From Thioalkalivibrio sp. ALJ16 (GTDB lineage Bacteria; Pseudomonadota; Gammaproteobacteria; Ectothiorhodospirales; Ectothiorhodospiraceae): a DNA stretch of 64,000 nucleotides. The DNA is taken from NCBI RefSeq assembly GCF_000377345.1, contig NZ_KB898045.1, positions 1 to 64,000 of the forward strand, in the 5' to 3' direction. The notes beneath the pieces are model-generated. The model was not told where the DNA came from. It worked only from the letters and a program-made list of their open reading frames with translations, and ran no database searches. Numbering within the stretch: the stretch's first letter is position 1; each line of letters begins with the position of its first letter. The position numbers were made by a program, and so were the translations under genes. Shown piece by piece: positions 48,803-57,141 of the stretch.

Positions 48803-49084
48803 TTAAGAATCGCGTTTCAGGTCCCGGTAGAAGTTCTCGTGTGTGCCCAGCAGGAGGAGGTGGCGCGTGCGGGGATCGTACTCATAGGCGAGCAGCATCA
48901 GTTGCCCGCGTGACTTGAACTTGTAAACCATGACCCCCGCCAGGTCCCCTTTCTTGCTGGTGCCCAGCTCGGGGTCGCGGATGATCTCGGCGACCGCATC
49001 GTCTACGTCGGCCTTCTGGGCGGGGTGCAGGCGCTTGTAAGCCCGTCGGAATCGGGTGCTTTGCAGCACATCCACGCCGTTCAA
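48803..49084 (-). CDS. RelE/ParE-type toxin
   Basis: A 93-residue protein with the RelE/ParE toxin pattern: STRFRRAYKRLHPAQKADVDDAVAEI, a Lys-rich YKFKSRGQLMLLAYEYD strand and LLLLGTHENFYRDLKR at the C-terminus, similar to RelE/YafQ-like mRNA interferases. The start is a TTG at 49084; a GTG nine bases later (V4) is also possible. It lies 13 bp after the antitoxin gene on the same strand. Substrate not determined. Confidence 0.78.
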   Translation of the reverse strand: MNGVDVLQSTRFRRAYKRLHPAQKADVDDAVAEIIRDPELGTSKKGDLAGVMVYKFKSRGQLMLLAYEYDPRTRHLLLLGTHENFYRDLKRDS

Positions 49085-49097
49085 TTCTCGGGGGCCA

Positions 49098-49325
49098 TCA
49101 GTCGCGCTGGCCCTCGGGAGTAAATGGCGTGGCCAGCTCCCGGCCTTCGGCCCGTGCGATCAGGAGTTCACAAATGAAGTCGATGGGCAGGTCGGGGTTG
49201 TCCATGGCGGTACGCCCGACCTCGGCCCAGAACTCGATCTGGCCGGCGATGGTCCGGTGCTCGGCCTTCGCGTGGGCGCGAGCCTGCTGGTAGAGCGTTT
49301 CATCAATGCGGACGGGCAAACTCAT
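49098..49325 (-). CDS. ParD-like antitoxin
   Basis: A 75-residue protein: MSLPVRIDETLYQQARAHAK is a ribbon-helix-helix-like N-terminus (the strand SLPVRI binds operator DNA), AEHRTIAGQIEFWAEVGR the dimer helix, and the C-terminal half the toxin-wrapping region. Precedes the RelE/ParE-type toxin by 13 bp. The order antitoxin-toxin is standard. It probably autoregulates through the palindrome at 49341-49363. Confidence 0.75.
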   Translation of the reverse strand: MSLPVRIDETLYQQARAHAKAEHRTIAGQIEFWAEVGRTAMDNPDLPIDFICELLIARAEGRELATPFTPEGQRD

Positions 49326-49340
49326 GGCCTGCTCTTTTTT

Positions 49341-49363
49341 GCTACAATTGTAGTAATTGTAGC
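49341..49363. promoter_or_regulatory. Operator/promoter of the toxin-antitoxin pair
   Basis: GCTACAATT-GTAGT-AATTGTAGC is a 9-bp inverted repeat with a 5-bp spacer, 15 bp before the antitoxin ATG (minus strand). On the minus strand it contains TACAAT, a good -10 element, so bound antitoxin would block RNA polymerase. AT-rich island in GC-rich DNA. Confidence 0.65.
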
Positions 49364-49448
49364 CCGCACCCGAATTGCCAGCAAGAAAAACGCGCGGATT
49401 GGTGCATTTCGCATGCGCTCAATGCACCCTGCGGAGTTTGTGGTGCCC

Positions 49449-49494
49449 GTCATCGCGAGGCGCGCCGCGCCGTGGCGATTCTCCGTGAGTGGCC
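49449..49494. repeat. Fragment of a GTCATCGCGAGG-type dispersed repeat
   Basis: GTCATCGCGAGGCGCGCCGC... through ...TGGCGATTCTCC resembles the widespread GTCATTGCGAGGAGCGAAGC repeat of many bacterial genomes. It fills part of the 186-bp gap between the toxin-antitoxin promoter and speE. No other feature is seen there. Confidence 0.4.
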
Positions 49495-49511
49495 CCGGTG
49501 CTGGCGCGCGA

Positions 49512-50363
49512 TCAGGCGAACAGCTTGCGGCGGAAGAACTCCGGCGTGGCACCGGCGGCGCGGTGGATCGCGGCGTTATAGTAGTGCGTGACAAACGGCA
49601 GCTCCTCGGCCGCCTCCTCGCGCAGGAACGACACCGGGGCGTCCTTCGCGGCGATGGTGCAGGTCCACCAGCCGGAGGGGTAGGTGGCCTGCGGGAAGTG
49701 CAGGGTCAGCGCGTCGATGAAGCCGGCCGCGCGCAGGCTGTCGTGCATTGGGCGGATGATGCTGTCGGTGTGCAGCAGCGGCGATTCGCTTTGCTGCACC
49801 AGCAGGCCGTCCGGGCCCAGGGCCTTCACGCAGTCCTTGTAGAACGCGGTGGAGAACAGGCCTTCGGCCGGGCCGACCGGGTCGGTGGAGTCGACAATGA
49901 TCACGTCGATGGAGCCGGGGGCGGCGTCCTTCAGGTACTGCACGCCGTCATCGAACAGCAGTTCGGCGCGCGGGTCGTCGTTGGCGTCGCACAGCTCCGG
50001 GAAGTACTGTTCGGACAGGCGGGTGACGCGCTCGTCGATATCCACCTGTACGGCGTGCTCGACCTCGTCGTGCTTTAGCACTTCGCGCAGGGTGCCGCAG
50101 TCGCCGCCGCCGATGATGACCACGTTCTTCGGGGCGCTGTGCGAGTACAGCACCGGGTGCGACATCATCTCGTGGTAGATAAAGTTGTCGCGGCCGGTGA
50201 GCATCACGCAGTCGTCGATCACCATCAGGTTGCCGAAGGCCTCGGTCTCGTAGATCTCGATCTTCTGGTACGGGGTCTGTTCTTCGTGCAGCTTCTGCTT
50301 GATGCGCAGGGACAGCGCCATGTCTTGGTGCGGTTCGCTGAACCAGTTGTTGTCGAGTGCCAT
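49512..50363 (-). CDS. speE: Polyamine aminopropyltransferase (spermidine synthase)
   Basis: A 283-residue enzyme joining putrescine and decarboxylated SAM to spermidine. MALDNNWFSEPHQDMALSLR is the typical start; YQKIEIYETEAFGNLMVIDD, NVVIIGGGDCGTLREVLKH (nucleotide loop), DVIIVDSTDPVGPAEGLF (catalytic Asp) and TYPSGWWTC are all present. It diverges from speA, the other polyamine gene, across 107 bp that must hold both promoters. Confidence 0.95.
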   Translation of the reverse strand: MALDNNWFSEPHQDMALSLRIKQKLHEEQTPYQKIEIYETEAFGNLMVIDDCVMLTGRDNFIYHEMMSHPVLYSHSAPKNVVIIGGGDCGTLREVLKHDEVEHAVQVDIDERVTRLSEQYFPELCDANDDPRAELLFDDGVQYLKDAAPGSIDVIIVDSTDPVGPAEGLFSTAFYKDCVKALGPDGLLVQQSESPLLHTDSIIRPMHDSLRAAGFIDALTLHFPQATYPSGWWTCTIAAKDAPVSFLREEAAEELPFVTHYYNAAIHRAAGATPEFFRRKLFA

Positions 50364-50470
50364 TGGGCGGCTCCCCTTGCCGGTGCGGTGGACGGTATGA
50401 TGCGCCGCTATGATAGTGCCCCGCACGCTGCGGGCAACTGGTCACACTCATGCGCAACCCCGGGATCGCC

Positions 50471-52375
50471 ATGTCTGTCACGCCCTGGAATCTGGATGAG
50501 GCCCGCGCCACCTACGGGATCGATCACTGGAACGGTGGCTTCTTCGAGGTGAACGCCGCGGGCCACGTGGCGATGCGCCGCGCGGACTGGCCGGATCACC
50601 CCGGCGTGGACCTGTACGAACTGGCGGGGCGTCTGCGCGAGGAGCATGTGGGCCCGCCGGTGCTGGTGCGGTTCCAGGATGTGCTGGACGGCCGGGTGCG
50701 CCGCCTGGCGCGGGCCTTCGACACCGCCGCGCGCGAGCTGGAGTACGAAGGCGCGTTTACCGCGATCTACCCGATCAAGGTCAACCAGCAGCGCAGCGTG
50801 GTGGACCAGATCCTGGCGGCCGGCGATCAGCCGGATGCCGGGGGCCTGACCCCGCGCGTGGGGCTGGAGGCCGGCTCCAAGCCGGAGCTGATGGCCGTAC
50901 TGGCGCAGTCGCGCCCGGGTGCGGCGATCATCTGCAACGGCTACAAGGACCGCGAATACGTGCGCCTGGCGCTGATCGGCCGGCAGCTCGGGCATCGCGT
51001 GTATATCGTGATCGAAAAGCCCTCCGAGCTGGAGGAGGTGATCCGTCAGGCCGAGGCCATGCAGGTCGAGCCGCTGCTGGGCCTGCGCGTGCGCCTGGCC
51101 TCGATCGGCAAGGGCAAGTGGCAGAACACCGGCGGCGAGAAGGCCAAGTTCGGCCTGTCGGCGGCGGACGTGCTGGGCATCCTCGAGCGCCTGCGGGGCC
51201 TTGGCTGGCTGGACCGGCTGCAACTGCTGCACTTCCACATGGGCTCGCAGATCGCGAACATCCGCGACATCCAGAATGGCATGGGCGAGGCGGCCAGCTA
51301 CTTCGCCGCGCTGACCGAGGCCGGTGCGGCCCTGCGGGTGGTGGATGTCGGCGGCGGTCTCGGAATCGACTACGAGGGCTCGCGTTCGCGCAACGAGTGT
51401 TCCATCAACTATTCGGTGGAGGAGTACGCGCTGAACATCCTGCGCCCGCTCAAGCGCATTTGCGAGGAGCAGGGCCTGGTCATGCCGGAGGTCTTCAGCG
51501 AGTCCGGCCGCGCCCTGACCGCGCACCACGCGGTGCTGATCACCAACGTGATCGACTGCGAGCCGGCCCCGGGGGATGGCAACGTGCCGCCCGCAGAAGA
51601 TGGCGAGCTGCCGGAGATCGCCGCCATGCGCGCCTTGCTGGAGGATGGTGAGCGCCCGGCCTCCGAGATCTACCACGATGCCGCCTATGGCCTGTCCGAG
51701 GTACAGGCGCGCTTCGCCCGCGGGATGCTGTCGCTGGCCGACCGCGCCCGTGCCGAGGCAATCTACTTTGCCCTGTGCCAGCGCCTGCTGGCGCGGCCGG
51801 AGGCCCTGCCGGCGGAGATCCACGCGGAACTGACCGACAAGCTTGCGGACAAGGTCTTCTGCAACTTCTCCGTGTTCCAGTCGATCCCGGACACCTGGGC
51901 GATCAACCAGATCTTCCCGATCATGCCGCTGCACCGGCTGGACGAGCAGCCAACCCGGCGCGCCGTGCTGCAGGACCTGACCTGCGATTCCGACGGCCAC
52001 ATCGAACACTACGTGGAGCGCGAGGGCACGCATACCACGCTCGCCCTGCACCCGTGGAACGACCGCGAGCCGTACTACCTCGGCATCTTCCTGGTCGGTG
52101 CCTACCAGGAGATCCTGGGAGACCTGCACAACCTGTTCGGGGACACCGACACCGTAAACGTGGAGCTGCTGCCGGAGGGTGGCTACCGTCTGGTGGACCC
52201 GGAGCGCGGCGATACCGTGGACGAGCTGCTGTCCTATGTGCACTTTGCCCCGGATGACCTGCGCCGCGCCTTCCGCGCCAAGATCGACGCCGCCGGCCTG
52301 CGCGGCGAGGCCGCGGGCCGGTTGCTGGCCGAGCTGGAACAGGGGCTGACCGGCTACACCTATCTCGAGGACTGA
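50471..52375 (+). CDS. speA: Biosynthetic arginine decarboxylase
   Basis: A 634-residue PLP enzyme making agmatine from arginine for polyamine synthesis. GAFTAIYPIKVNQQRSVVDQ has the PLP Lys; LLHFHMGSQIANIRDIQNGM, VVDVGGGLGIDYEGSRS and FSESGRALTAHHAVLITNVI are characteristic. Length is near that of E. coli SpeA (658). The ATG at 50471 is selected because family similarity begins there; an ATG at 50450 would add seven residues. Divergent to speE. Confidence 0.95.
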   Translation: MSVTPWNLDEARATYGIDHWNGGFFEVNAAGHVAMRRADWPDHPGVDLYELAGRLREEHVGPPVLVRFQDVLDGRVRRLARAFDTAARELEYEGAFTAIYPIKVNQQRSVVDQILAAGDQPDAGGLTPRVGLEAGSKPELMAVLAQSRPGAAIICNGYKDREYVRLALIGRQLGHRVYIVIEKPSELEEVIRQAEAMQVEPLLGLRVRLASIGKGKWQNTGGEKAKFGLSAADVLGILERLRGLGWLDRLQLLHFHMGSQIANIRDIQNGMGEAASYFAALTEAGAALRVVDVGGGLGIDYEGSRSRNECSINYSVEEYALNILRPLKRICEEQGLVMPEVFSESGRALTAHHAVLITNVIDCEPAPGDGNVPPAEDGELPEIAAMRALLEDGERPASEIYHDAAYGLSEVQARFARGMLSLADRARAEAIYFALCQRLLARPEALPAEIHAELTDKLADKVFCNFSVFQSIPDTWAINQIFPIMPLHRLDEQPTRRAVLQDLTCDSDGHIEHYVEREGTHTTLALHPWNDREPYYLGIFLVGAYQEILGDLHNLFGDTDTVNVELLPEGGYRLVDPERGDTVDELLSYVHFAPDDLRRAFRAKIDAAGLRGEAAGRLLAELEQGLTGYTYLED

Positions 52376-52379
52376 ACCC

Positions 52380-52628
52380 ATGCAGTGCTATGTCTACCGC
52401 GCGACCCGGCGCGCCGATACCTACGTCTACCTGCCGCAGAAGGACGACTTCTCCGAGCTCCCCGACGGCTTGACCCGCGCACTCGGTCGCCTCGAGTTCG
52501 CCCTGGAGTTCGAACTGACCCCGGAGCGCGCCCTGGCCCAGGAAGACCCGCAAAAGGTCCTGGCCAACCTCAAGGAGCAGGGCTTCCACCTCCAGCTCCC
52601 GCCCCCGGAAGACGAACCCGGCACCTGA
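52380..52628 (+). CDS. YcgL domain protein
   Basis: An 82-residue protein of the YcgL (DUF709) family: MQCYVYRATRRADTYVYLPQ, FSELPDGLTRALGRLEFALEFEL and VLANLKEQGFHLQLPPP are the conserved parts. Function unknown; small soluble. Four bases after speA, so it may be co-transcribed with it. Confidence 0.85.
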   Translation: MQCYVYRATRRADTYVYLPQKDDFSELPDGLTRALGRLEFALEFELTPERALAQEDPQKVLANLKEQGFHLQLPPPEDEPGT

Positions 52629-52714
52629 TCTCCCGCGCGGTCGCCACCCATCGCGCCGCCAGGCTCATAGAGCCGACCCCTGCTCGGGTCATCCCGTCCC
52701 CTCGAAGCCTCCAC

Positions 52715-52839
52715 CCGGTCATCCCGGAAACCGCGCAGCGGTTATCCGGGATCTCATGCGTCGGAGCATTCCCAAGCCCTGGGGCTGATCCGGTGTTGGA
52801 GATCCCGGCTCTTCGCTGCGCTGCGGCCGGGATGACCGG
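52715..52839. repeat. Palindromic GGTCATCCCGG repeat (family C)
   Basis: The 125-bp segment starts CCGGTCATCCCGG and ends with the exact reverse complement CCGGGATGACCGG; inside, GCGCAGCGGTTATCCGGGAT and a GATCCCGGC... arm form a long hairpin. Such GTCATCCCGG repeats are dispersed in many bacterial genomes. It sits in the 420-bp gap between ycgL and typA, in which I see no gene. Confidence 0.7.
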
Positions 52840-53047
52840 GGCGGGTGGGTGTGTGTGGGAGGGGTAACGAGGCGAAACGGTTGCGGCCGGGGGCGCCGGT
52901 TACTGATGCAGGGCAGGTGGCCGCTTTGCTGCGCTGGCGGCGCGTGGCGGCGAAGGAGCCTGCGCATAAAACAGGGGAGTCGCAGCGCGGTCATGAATAA
53001 GTCTGTATAGTGTCGGCCCTTTTGCCAGTATCCAGAGTTTGTATTCC

Positions 53048-54868
53048 ATGACCGAGAAGCTTCGCAACATCGCCATCATCGCCCACGTCGATCATGGCAA
53101 GACCACGCTGGTCGACCAGCTCCTGCGCCAGTCCGGCACGCTTGATGCGCGTGGCGACCACGGCGAGCGGATCATGGATTCGAACGCGATCGAGAAAGAA
53201 CGTGGTATCACCATCCTGGCCAAGAACACGGCCATCGAATGGCAGGACTACCGCATCAACATCGTCGACACCCCCGGGCACGCCGACTTCGGTGGCGAGG
53301 TCGAGCGGGTGCTGTCCATGGTCGACTCCGTGCTGCTGCTGGTGGACGCGGTCGACGGCCCGATGCCGCAGACCCGCTTCGTGACCCAGAAGGCCTTCGC
53401 GATGGGCTTCAAGCCGATCGTGGTGGTCAACAAGGTCGACCGCCCCGGCGCCCGCCCGGACTGGGCCGTGGACCAGGTGTTCGACCTGTTCGACCGCCTC
53501 GGCGCGACCGACGAGCAGCTGGACTTCCCCATCGTGTTCGCCTCCGCGCTGAACGGCTTCGCCGGCATGGATTCCAGCGTGACCGAAGGCGACATGACCT
53601 GCCTGTTCGAGACCATCGTCAAGCATGTCTCGCCGCCAAACGTGGACGTCGACGGCCCGTTCCAGATGCAGGTCTCCTCGCTGGACTACAACTCCTACCA
53701 GGGCCTGATCGGCATCGGCCGCGTGAAGCGCGGGCGCATCAAGCCGAACACCCCGGTCAAGGTAGTGGACCGCGAAGGCAAGGTACGTAACGGCCGCATG
53801 CTGCAGATCATGGGCTTTCATGGCCTGGAGCGTGTCGAGGTCGCGGAGGCCCGTGCCGGAGACATCATCACCTTCACCGGCATGGACGAGCTGTACATCT
53901 CCGACACCCTGTGCGATCCGAATAACGTCGAGGCGATGGAGCCGCTGACCGTGGACGAACCGACGGTGACCATGACCTTCCAGGTCAACACTTCGCCGTT
54001 CGCCGGGCGCGAAGGCAAGTACGTGACCTCGCGCGTGCTGCGCGACCGCCTGCTGGAAGAGCTCAAGCACAACGTCGCCCTGCGCGTGGAAGAGACCGAC
54101 GACGCCGACAAGTTCAGGGTCTCCGGGCGTGGCGAACTGCACCTGGGCATCCTGATCGAGAACATGCGCCGCGAAGGCTACGAGCTGGGCGTCTCGCGCC
54201 CGGAAGTGGTCATCAAGGAAGTGGACGGTGTGAAGCAGGAGCCCTACGAGGCCGTCACCGTCGACGTCGAGGAGCAGCACCAGGGCACGATCATGGAGAA
54301 GCTCGGCGAACGCCGCGGCGACATGACCAACATGGTGCCCGACGGCAAGGGCCGCGTGCGCCTGGACTTCATCATCCCGTCGCGCGGGCTGATCGGCTTC
54401 CAGACCGAGTTCATGACCGCGACATCCGGCACCGGCATCCTGCACCACATCTTTGACCACTACGGCCCTTACCAGCCGGGTGCAGTCGCCTCGCGCCAGA
54501 ACGGCGTGCTGATCGCCAATGCCGCCGGCAAGGCGTTGGGCTTTGCGCTGTTCAACCTGCAGGATCGCGGCAAGCTGTTCATCGGCCCCGGCGACGAGGT
54601 CTACGAGGGCATGGTGATCGGCCTGCACTCGCGCGAGAACGACCTGGTCGTCAACGCGCTCAAGGCCAAACAGCTGACCAACATCCGCGCCGCCGGCACG
54701 GACGAGAACATTCAGCTGACCCCGCCGATCCGCATGACGCTGGAGCAGGCCATCGAGTTCATCGACGACGACGAACTCGTCGAGGTCACCCCGGAAAACA
54801 TCCGCATCCGCAAGAAGTTCCTGCTCGAGCACGAACGCAAGAAGGCCTCCCGCGCCGCCTCGGCGTAA
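53048..54868 (+). CDS. typA: Ribosome-associated GTPase TypA/BipA
   Basis: A 606-residue translational GTPase. G motifs: [16 protein letters not shown] (P-loop), [19 protein letters not shown] and [14 protein letters not shown]. Elongation-factor-like domains follow ([37 protein letters not shown]) and the C-terminal BipA-specific domain ([20 protein letters not shown]) ends in KKASRAASA. It binds 70S ribosomes and aids assembly and stress growth. The Met of [16 protein letters not shown] is used; an ATG nine bases earlier is also in frame. Its 3' end is partly duplicated at 56229. Confidence 0.96.
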   Translation: MTEKLRNIAIIAHVDHGKTTLVDQLLRQSGTLDARGDHGERIMDSNAIEKERGITILAKNTAIEWQDYRINIVDTPGHADFGGEVERVLSMVDSVLLLVDAVDGPMPQTRFVTQKAFAMGFKPIVVVNKVDRPGARPDWAVDQVFDLFDRLGATDEQLDFPIVFASALNGFAGMDSSVTEGDMTCLFETIVKHVSPPNVDVDGPFQMQVSSLDYNSYQGLIGIGRVKRGRIKPNTPVKVVDREGKVRNGRMLQIMGFHGLERVEVAEARAGDIITFTGMDELYISDTLCDPNNVEAMEPLTVDEPTVTMTFQVNTSPFAGREGKYVTSRVLRDRLLEELKHNVALRVEETDDADKFRVSGRGELHLGILIENMRREGYELGVSRPEVVIKEVDGVKQEPYEAVTVDVEEQHQGTIMEKLGERRGDMTNMVPDGKGRVRLDFIIPSRGLIGFQTEFMTATSGTGILHHIFDHYGPYQPGAVASRQNGVLIANAAGKALGFALFNLQDRGKLFIGPGDEVYEGMVIGLHSRENDLVVNALKAKQLTNIRAAGTDENIQLTPPIRMTLEQAIEFIDDDELVEVTPENIRIRKKFLLEHERKKASRAASA

Positions 54869-54908
54869 GGGCTGACGCCCGCGTCCCTCACAAGGGGCAA
54901 GGCAAAAA

Positions 54909-54942
54909 AGCGCCCGGTCGGATCATCCGCCGGGCGCTTTTT
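54909..54942 (+). terminator. Intrinsic terminator after typA
   Basis: AGCGCCCGG (54909-54917) pairs with CCGGGCGCT (54930-54938), preceded by A and followed by a T tract. It is 40 bp after typA. A decayed copy of the same structure follows the typA fragment at about 56528-56570. Confidence 0.9.
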
Positions 54943-54978
54943 GTGTATATGGGCGGTGTGCAGGCAAAAGCCAGAGGC

Positions 54979-55000
54979 GAACTCTGCATGCGCAGAGTTC
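54979..55000. promoter_or_regulatory. 22-bp palindrome, possible operator
   Basis: GAACTCTGC-ATGC-GCAGAGTTC is a perfect 9-bp inverted repeat in the gap between the typA terminator and the PEP-CTERM gene terminator. It could be a protein-binding site or a small hairpin; nothing else indicates its role. Confidence 0.3.
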
Positions 55001-55054
55001 AAAAGACAGGATCGGACCCCGCGACTCACATAGTAACTGGCGCGTTTGCGGGCA

Positions 55055-55089
55055 GAAAAAACGCCCGCCAGAGGTTGTGTGGCGGGCGT
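55055..55089 (-). terminator. Intrinsic terminator of the PEP-CTERM gene
   Basis: ACGCCCGCCA (55061-55070) pairs with TGGCGGGCGT (55080-55089). On the minus strand it is followed by a T run (the A run at 55055-55060), 42 bp downstream of the PEP-CTERM gene stop. Confidence 0.85.
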
Positions 55090-55130
55090 GAGGTCTGGCG
55101 ATTGCCTGAGCCGGGGTTTTAGCGCGAGGG

Positions 55131-55928
55131 TTACCGCGCCGTGAGCTTGCGACGGATACCCAGCATGGCGACCAGTCCGGTCAGGAAGAGCGCGAGTGTC
55201 GCCGGCAGGGGGACCTCGGTCGGGTCGCCGCCGATGTCCTGACCCGCAATAGTCGCGCCGTCAAAGGCGAGCCCTGACTGGAAGGCCTCATCTGACCAGT
55301 TCACCACGCCGAACTGGAGGGCATAGGTGCCGGCCTCGTCGAAGCTGAAGCTGCTTTCAATCCAGTCGGTATAGCCGCAACCGTCGTCCCAGCAGGTCCC
55401 GGAGCTGGCGCCCAGCGGCGACCACTCCGGCGCGCCGGCAATGACGGGGGTTTCTGCCGGGTTCAGCGACACCTCGGCGTCCGGTTCCGGAAGGTTGAAC
55501 CCGGGCACCGTGTCGCCCTCCGGGGTGGCGCGGGCGGTAAAGAGCTGGAGCGTTGGCTCCATGTTGCTGTCCAGCAGCAGGGCCCAGGCATAGTCGGTGA
55601 AGCCACCACCGTCCGATGTGACGAAATTGAAGAAGAAGTTCAGCTCGTCACCCTGATTGGCCTGAAACAGGGGCGATGTGATTGTCGTTCCGGTGGTCTC
55701 AGATCCCACACCGAGGCCGTCGGTGTCGATGCCATTGGCGGTAGAAATCCAGCCGTATTCGGAGCTGCCGAAGGGCGAGAGCGTCACGTCCCCGTCGGCG
55801 GCGGAGGTGCCGCAGTTGCCCTCGCAGGTCCAGCCGGAGATGTCGATCGGGGAGCTGTGTGCACTGTGGGCCCATCCCATCAGGCTGAGTGCGCCCGCGA
55901 TGACCAGGAGCTTTCTCGAAGTTTTCAT
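55131..55928 (-). CDS. PEP-CTERM sorting domain protein
   Basis: A 265-residue exported protein: signal peptide (about 1-25), a beta-rich middle with GSSEYGWISTANGID, Asp/Gly-rich strands and a CEGNC pair plus CWDDGCG, then a C-terminal PEP-CTERM tripartite tag: the motif VPLPATL, a transmembrane helix (ALFLTGLVAMLGI) and a basic tail (RRKLTAR). Exosortase recognises this tag, cleaves and probably anchors or releases the protein in extracellular polymer; exosortase and glycan genes are not in the window. The middle part has a lectin/jelly-roll appearance. An AT-rich promoter-like region lies upstream (55990-56100). It stands alone between typA and the typA remnant. Confidence 0.85.
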   Translation of the reverse strand: MKTSRKLLVIAGALSLMGWAHSAHSSPIDISGWTCEGNCGTSAADGDVTLSPFGSSEYGWISTANGIDTDGLGVGSETTGTTITSPLFQANQGDELNFFFNFVTSDGGGFTDYAWALLLDSNMEPTLQLFTARATPEGDTVPGFNLPEPDAEVSLNPAETPVIAGAPEWSPLGASSGTCWDDGCGYTDWIESSFSFDEAGTYALQFGVVNWSDEAFQSGLAFDGATIAGQDIGGDPTEVPLPATLALFLTGLVAMLGIRRKLTAR

Positions 55929-56228
55929 TGCCTATCCTTTGCTTTGCCAGGTGTCTGTGACGAGGACGGGCAGTTTCCGTCCATGGCCTGGATCATATGC
56001 AAAGGTTATGCCGGTTTAATTTAAATAATTGATATAAAATAAAAAAGAATCGATCGGTCGAGCGCTCAGCTACTCTTTTGTAAAAAATGCCGACAGCCGG
56101 AGCAGCGCCTAAATACCGCGCGGGTCGTCTTGGCGAGCGGCTAAACCGGTCATACTGACAGAGCGCTCTTTTGAAATGACCGAATTGGCGGATGCGGCGC
56201 CGAGAGCGCGCCGCATCCGCCTGCGTGT

Positions 56229-56487
56229 ATGGTGATCGGCCCGCTCTCGCGCGAGAACGACCTGGTCGTGAACGCACTCAAGGCCAAGCAGGTAGCCCAT
56301 ATTCGCGCCGCCAGTAGCGACGAGAACATCCAGCTGACCCCGCCGATCCGACATGACGCTGGAGCAGGCTATCGAGTTCATCGGCGACGACGAACTGGTC
56401 GAGATTGCTCTAGAAAACATCCGCATTCGCCATAAGTCCCAGCTCGAACACGACTCAAAGAAGCCCGTCCGCGCCGCCTCGGCGTAA
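56229..56487 (+). pseudogene. Duplicate fragment of the typA 3' end
   Basis: Bases 56229-56487 match the last 85 codons of typA (from 54611) with many substitutions: [20 protein letters not shown] is clear. An extra A at 56352 shifts the frame, and the copy continues to a TAA at the same place as typA. The similarity runs on into the terminator region (to about 56612), so it arose by duplication of chromosomal DNA and is not expressed as a functional protein. It may be the displaced 3' end left by an integration event (see findings). Confidence 0.85.
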
Positions 56488-56644
56488 TGATCGACGCAAG
56501 CACCCCGCCAGTGGGCCAAGCGACCAGAAGCGCCCGGTCGCACCTGCTGTCTGGCACTTTTTCTATTTGTAGGCGGTGTTTCTGTCAGGCAAAAGGCAAG
56601 GTTTGCCCCCGCGCGTGCGCTCGTGAGAACAAGGGTTTTACGAG

Positions 56645-57058
56645 TCACCAGCAGTCACTGACGTCACCCTCGGCACCCTTTTGGCCGCGTTCGTTTAGTG
56701 TGAGGTCGCCGCAGGAGCGCCGGTCATTTTGTTGGGCGCCTAATGGGGATGCGGTCAATGTAAAGGTCTGCGTATTCGGTATCGGGTCAGGGGAAAAGTC
56801 GTATCGATTGTTCATGTCCCCTTCGTTCATGCAGCCTCGATTAGGTAGCGCACCCGAGTAGCTCATAGTGCTCGTGTATCGTCGCTCAAGCGCCTGAGAG
56901 AGCTCGGTCAGACAGGCGCCGGCGGTCGTGCGGTAGGAGTTGATCACGTATTGCTGATAGGCGGGATAAGCGATTGCAGCAAGTATTGCAATTATCGCAA
57001 CCACGATCATTAGTTCGATCAGAGTGAAGCCTCTGCGTGCGCTTGGTAGGGCGTACAT
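56645..57058 (-). CDS. pilE: Type IV minor pilin PilE
   Basis: A 137-residue type IV prepilin. A basic leader ([10 protein letters not shown]) is cut by PilD before [20 protein letters not shown], the canonical N-terminal helix with Glu5. The C-terminal domain has CLTELSQAL...CGDLTLNE...SDCW, a Cys pair typical of PilE-like minor pilins. It is last in the fimT-pilVWXY1-pilE operon. It probably helps start pilus assembly. Confidence 0.88.
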   Translation of the reverse strand: MYALPSARRGFTLIELMIVVAIIAILAAIAYPAYQQYVINSYRTTAGACLTELSQALERRYTSTMSYSGALPNRGCMNEGDMNNRYDFSPDPIPNTQTFTLTASPLGAQQNDRRSCGDLTLNERGQKGAEGDVSDCW

Positions 57059-57141
57059 TTCGCGATACTCCTATAGGCCGGTTCTGTTCTCCGGCCGTCC
57101 GTGCCTGAGTCGGTCTCGGGCTTGATTTATGCAACCCTAGA

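Noticed and set aside
50396-50414. TATGAT hexamers in the speE-speA gap as -10 boxes
   Set aside because: No -35 element at proper distance could be recognised; the region likely contains both promoters but the exact boxes are unclear.
52991-54832. Long minus-strand frame opposite typA
   Set aside because: Mirror of the typA codon pattern; typA has all GTPase motifs.
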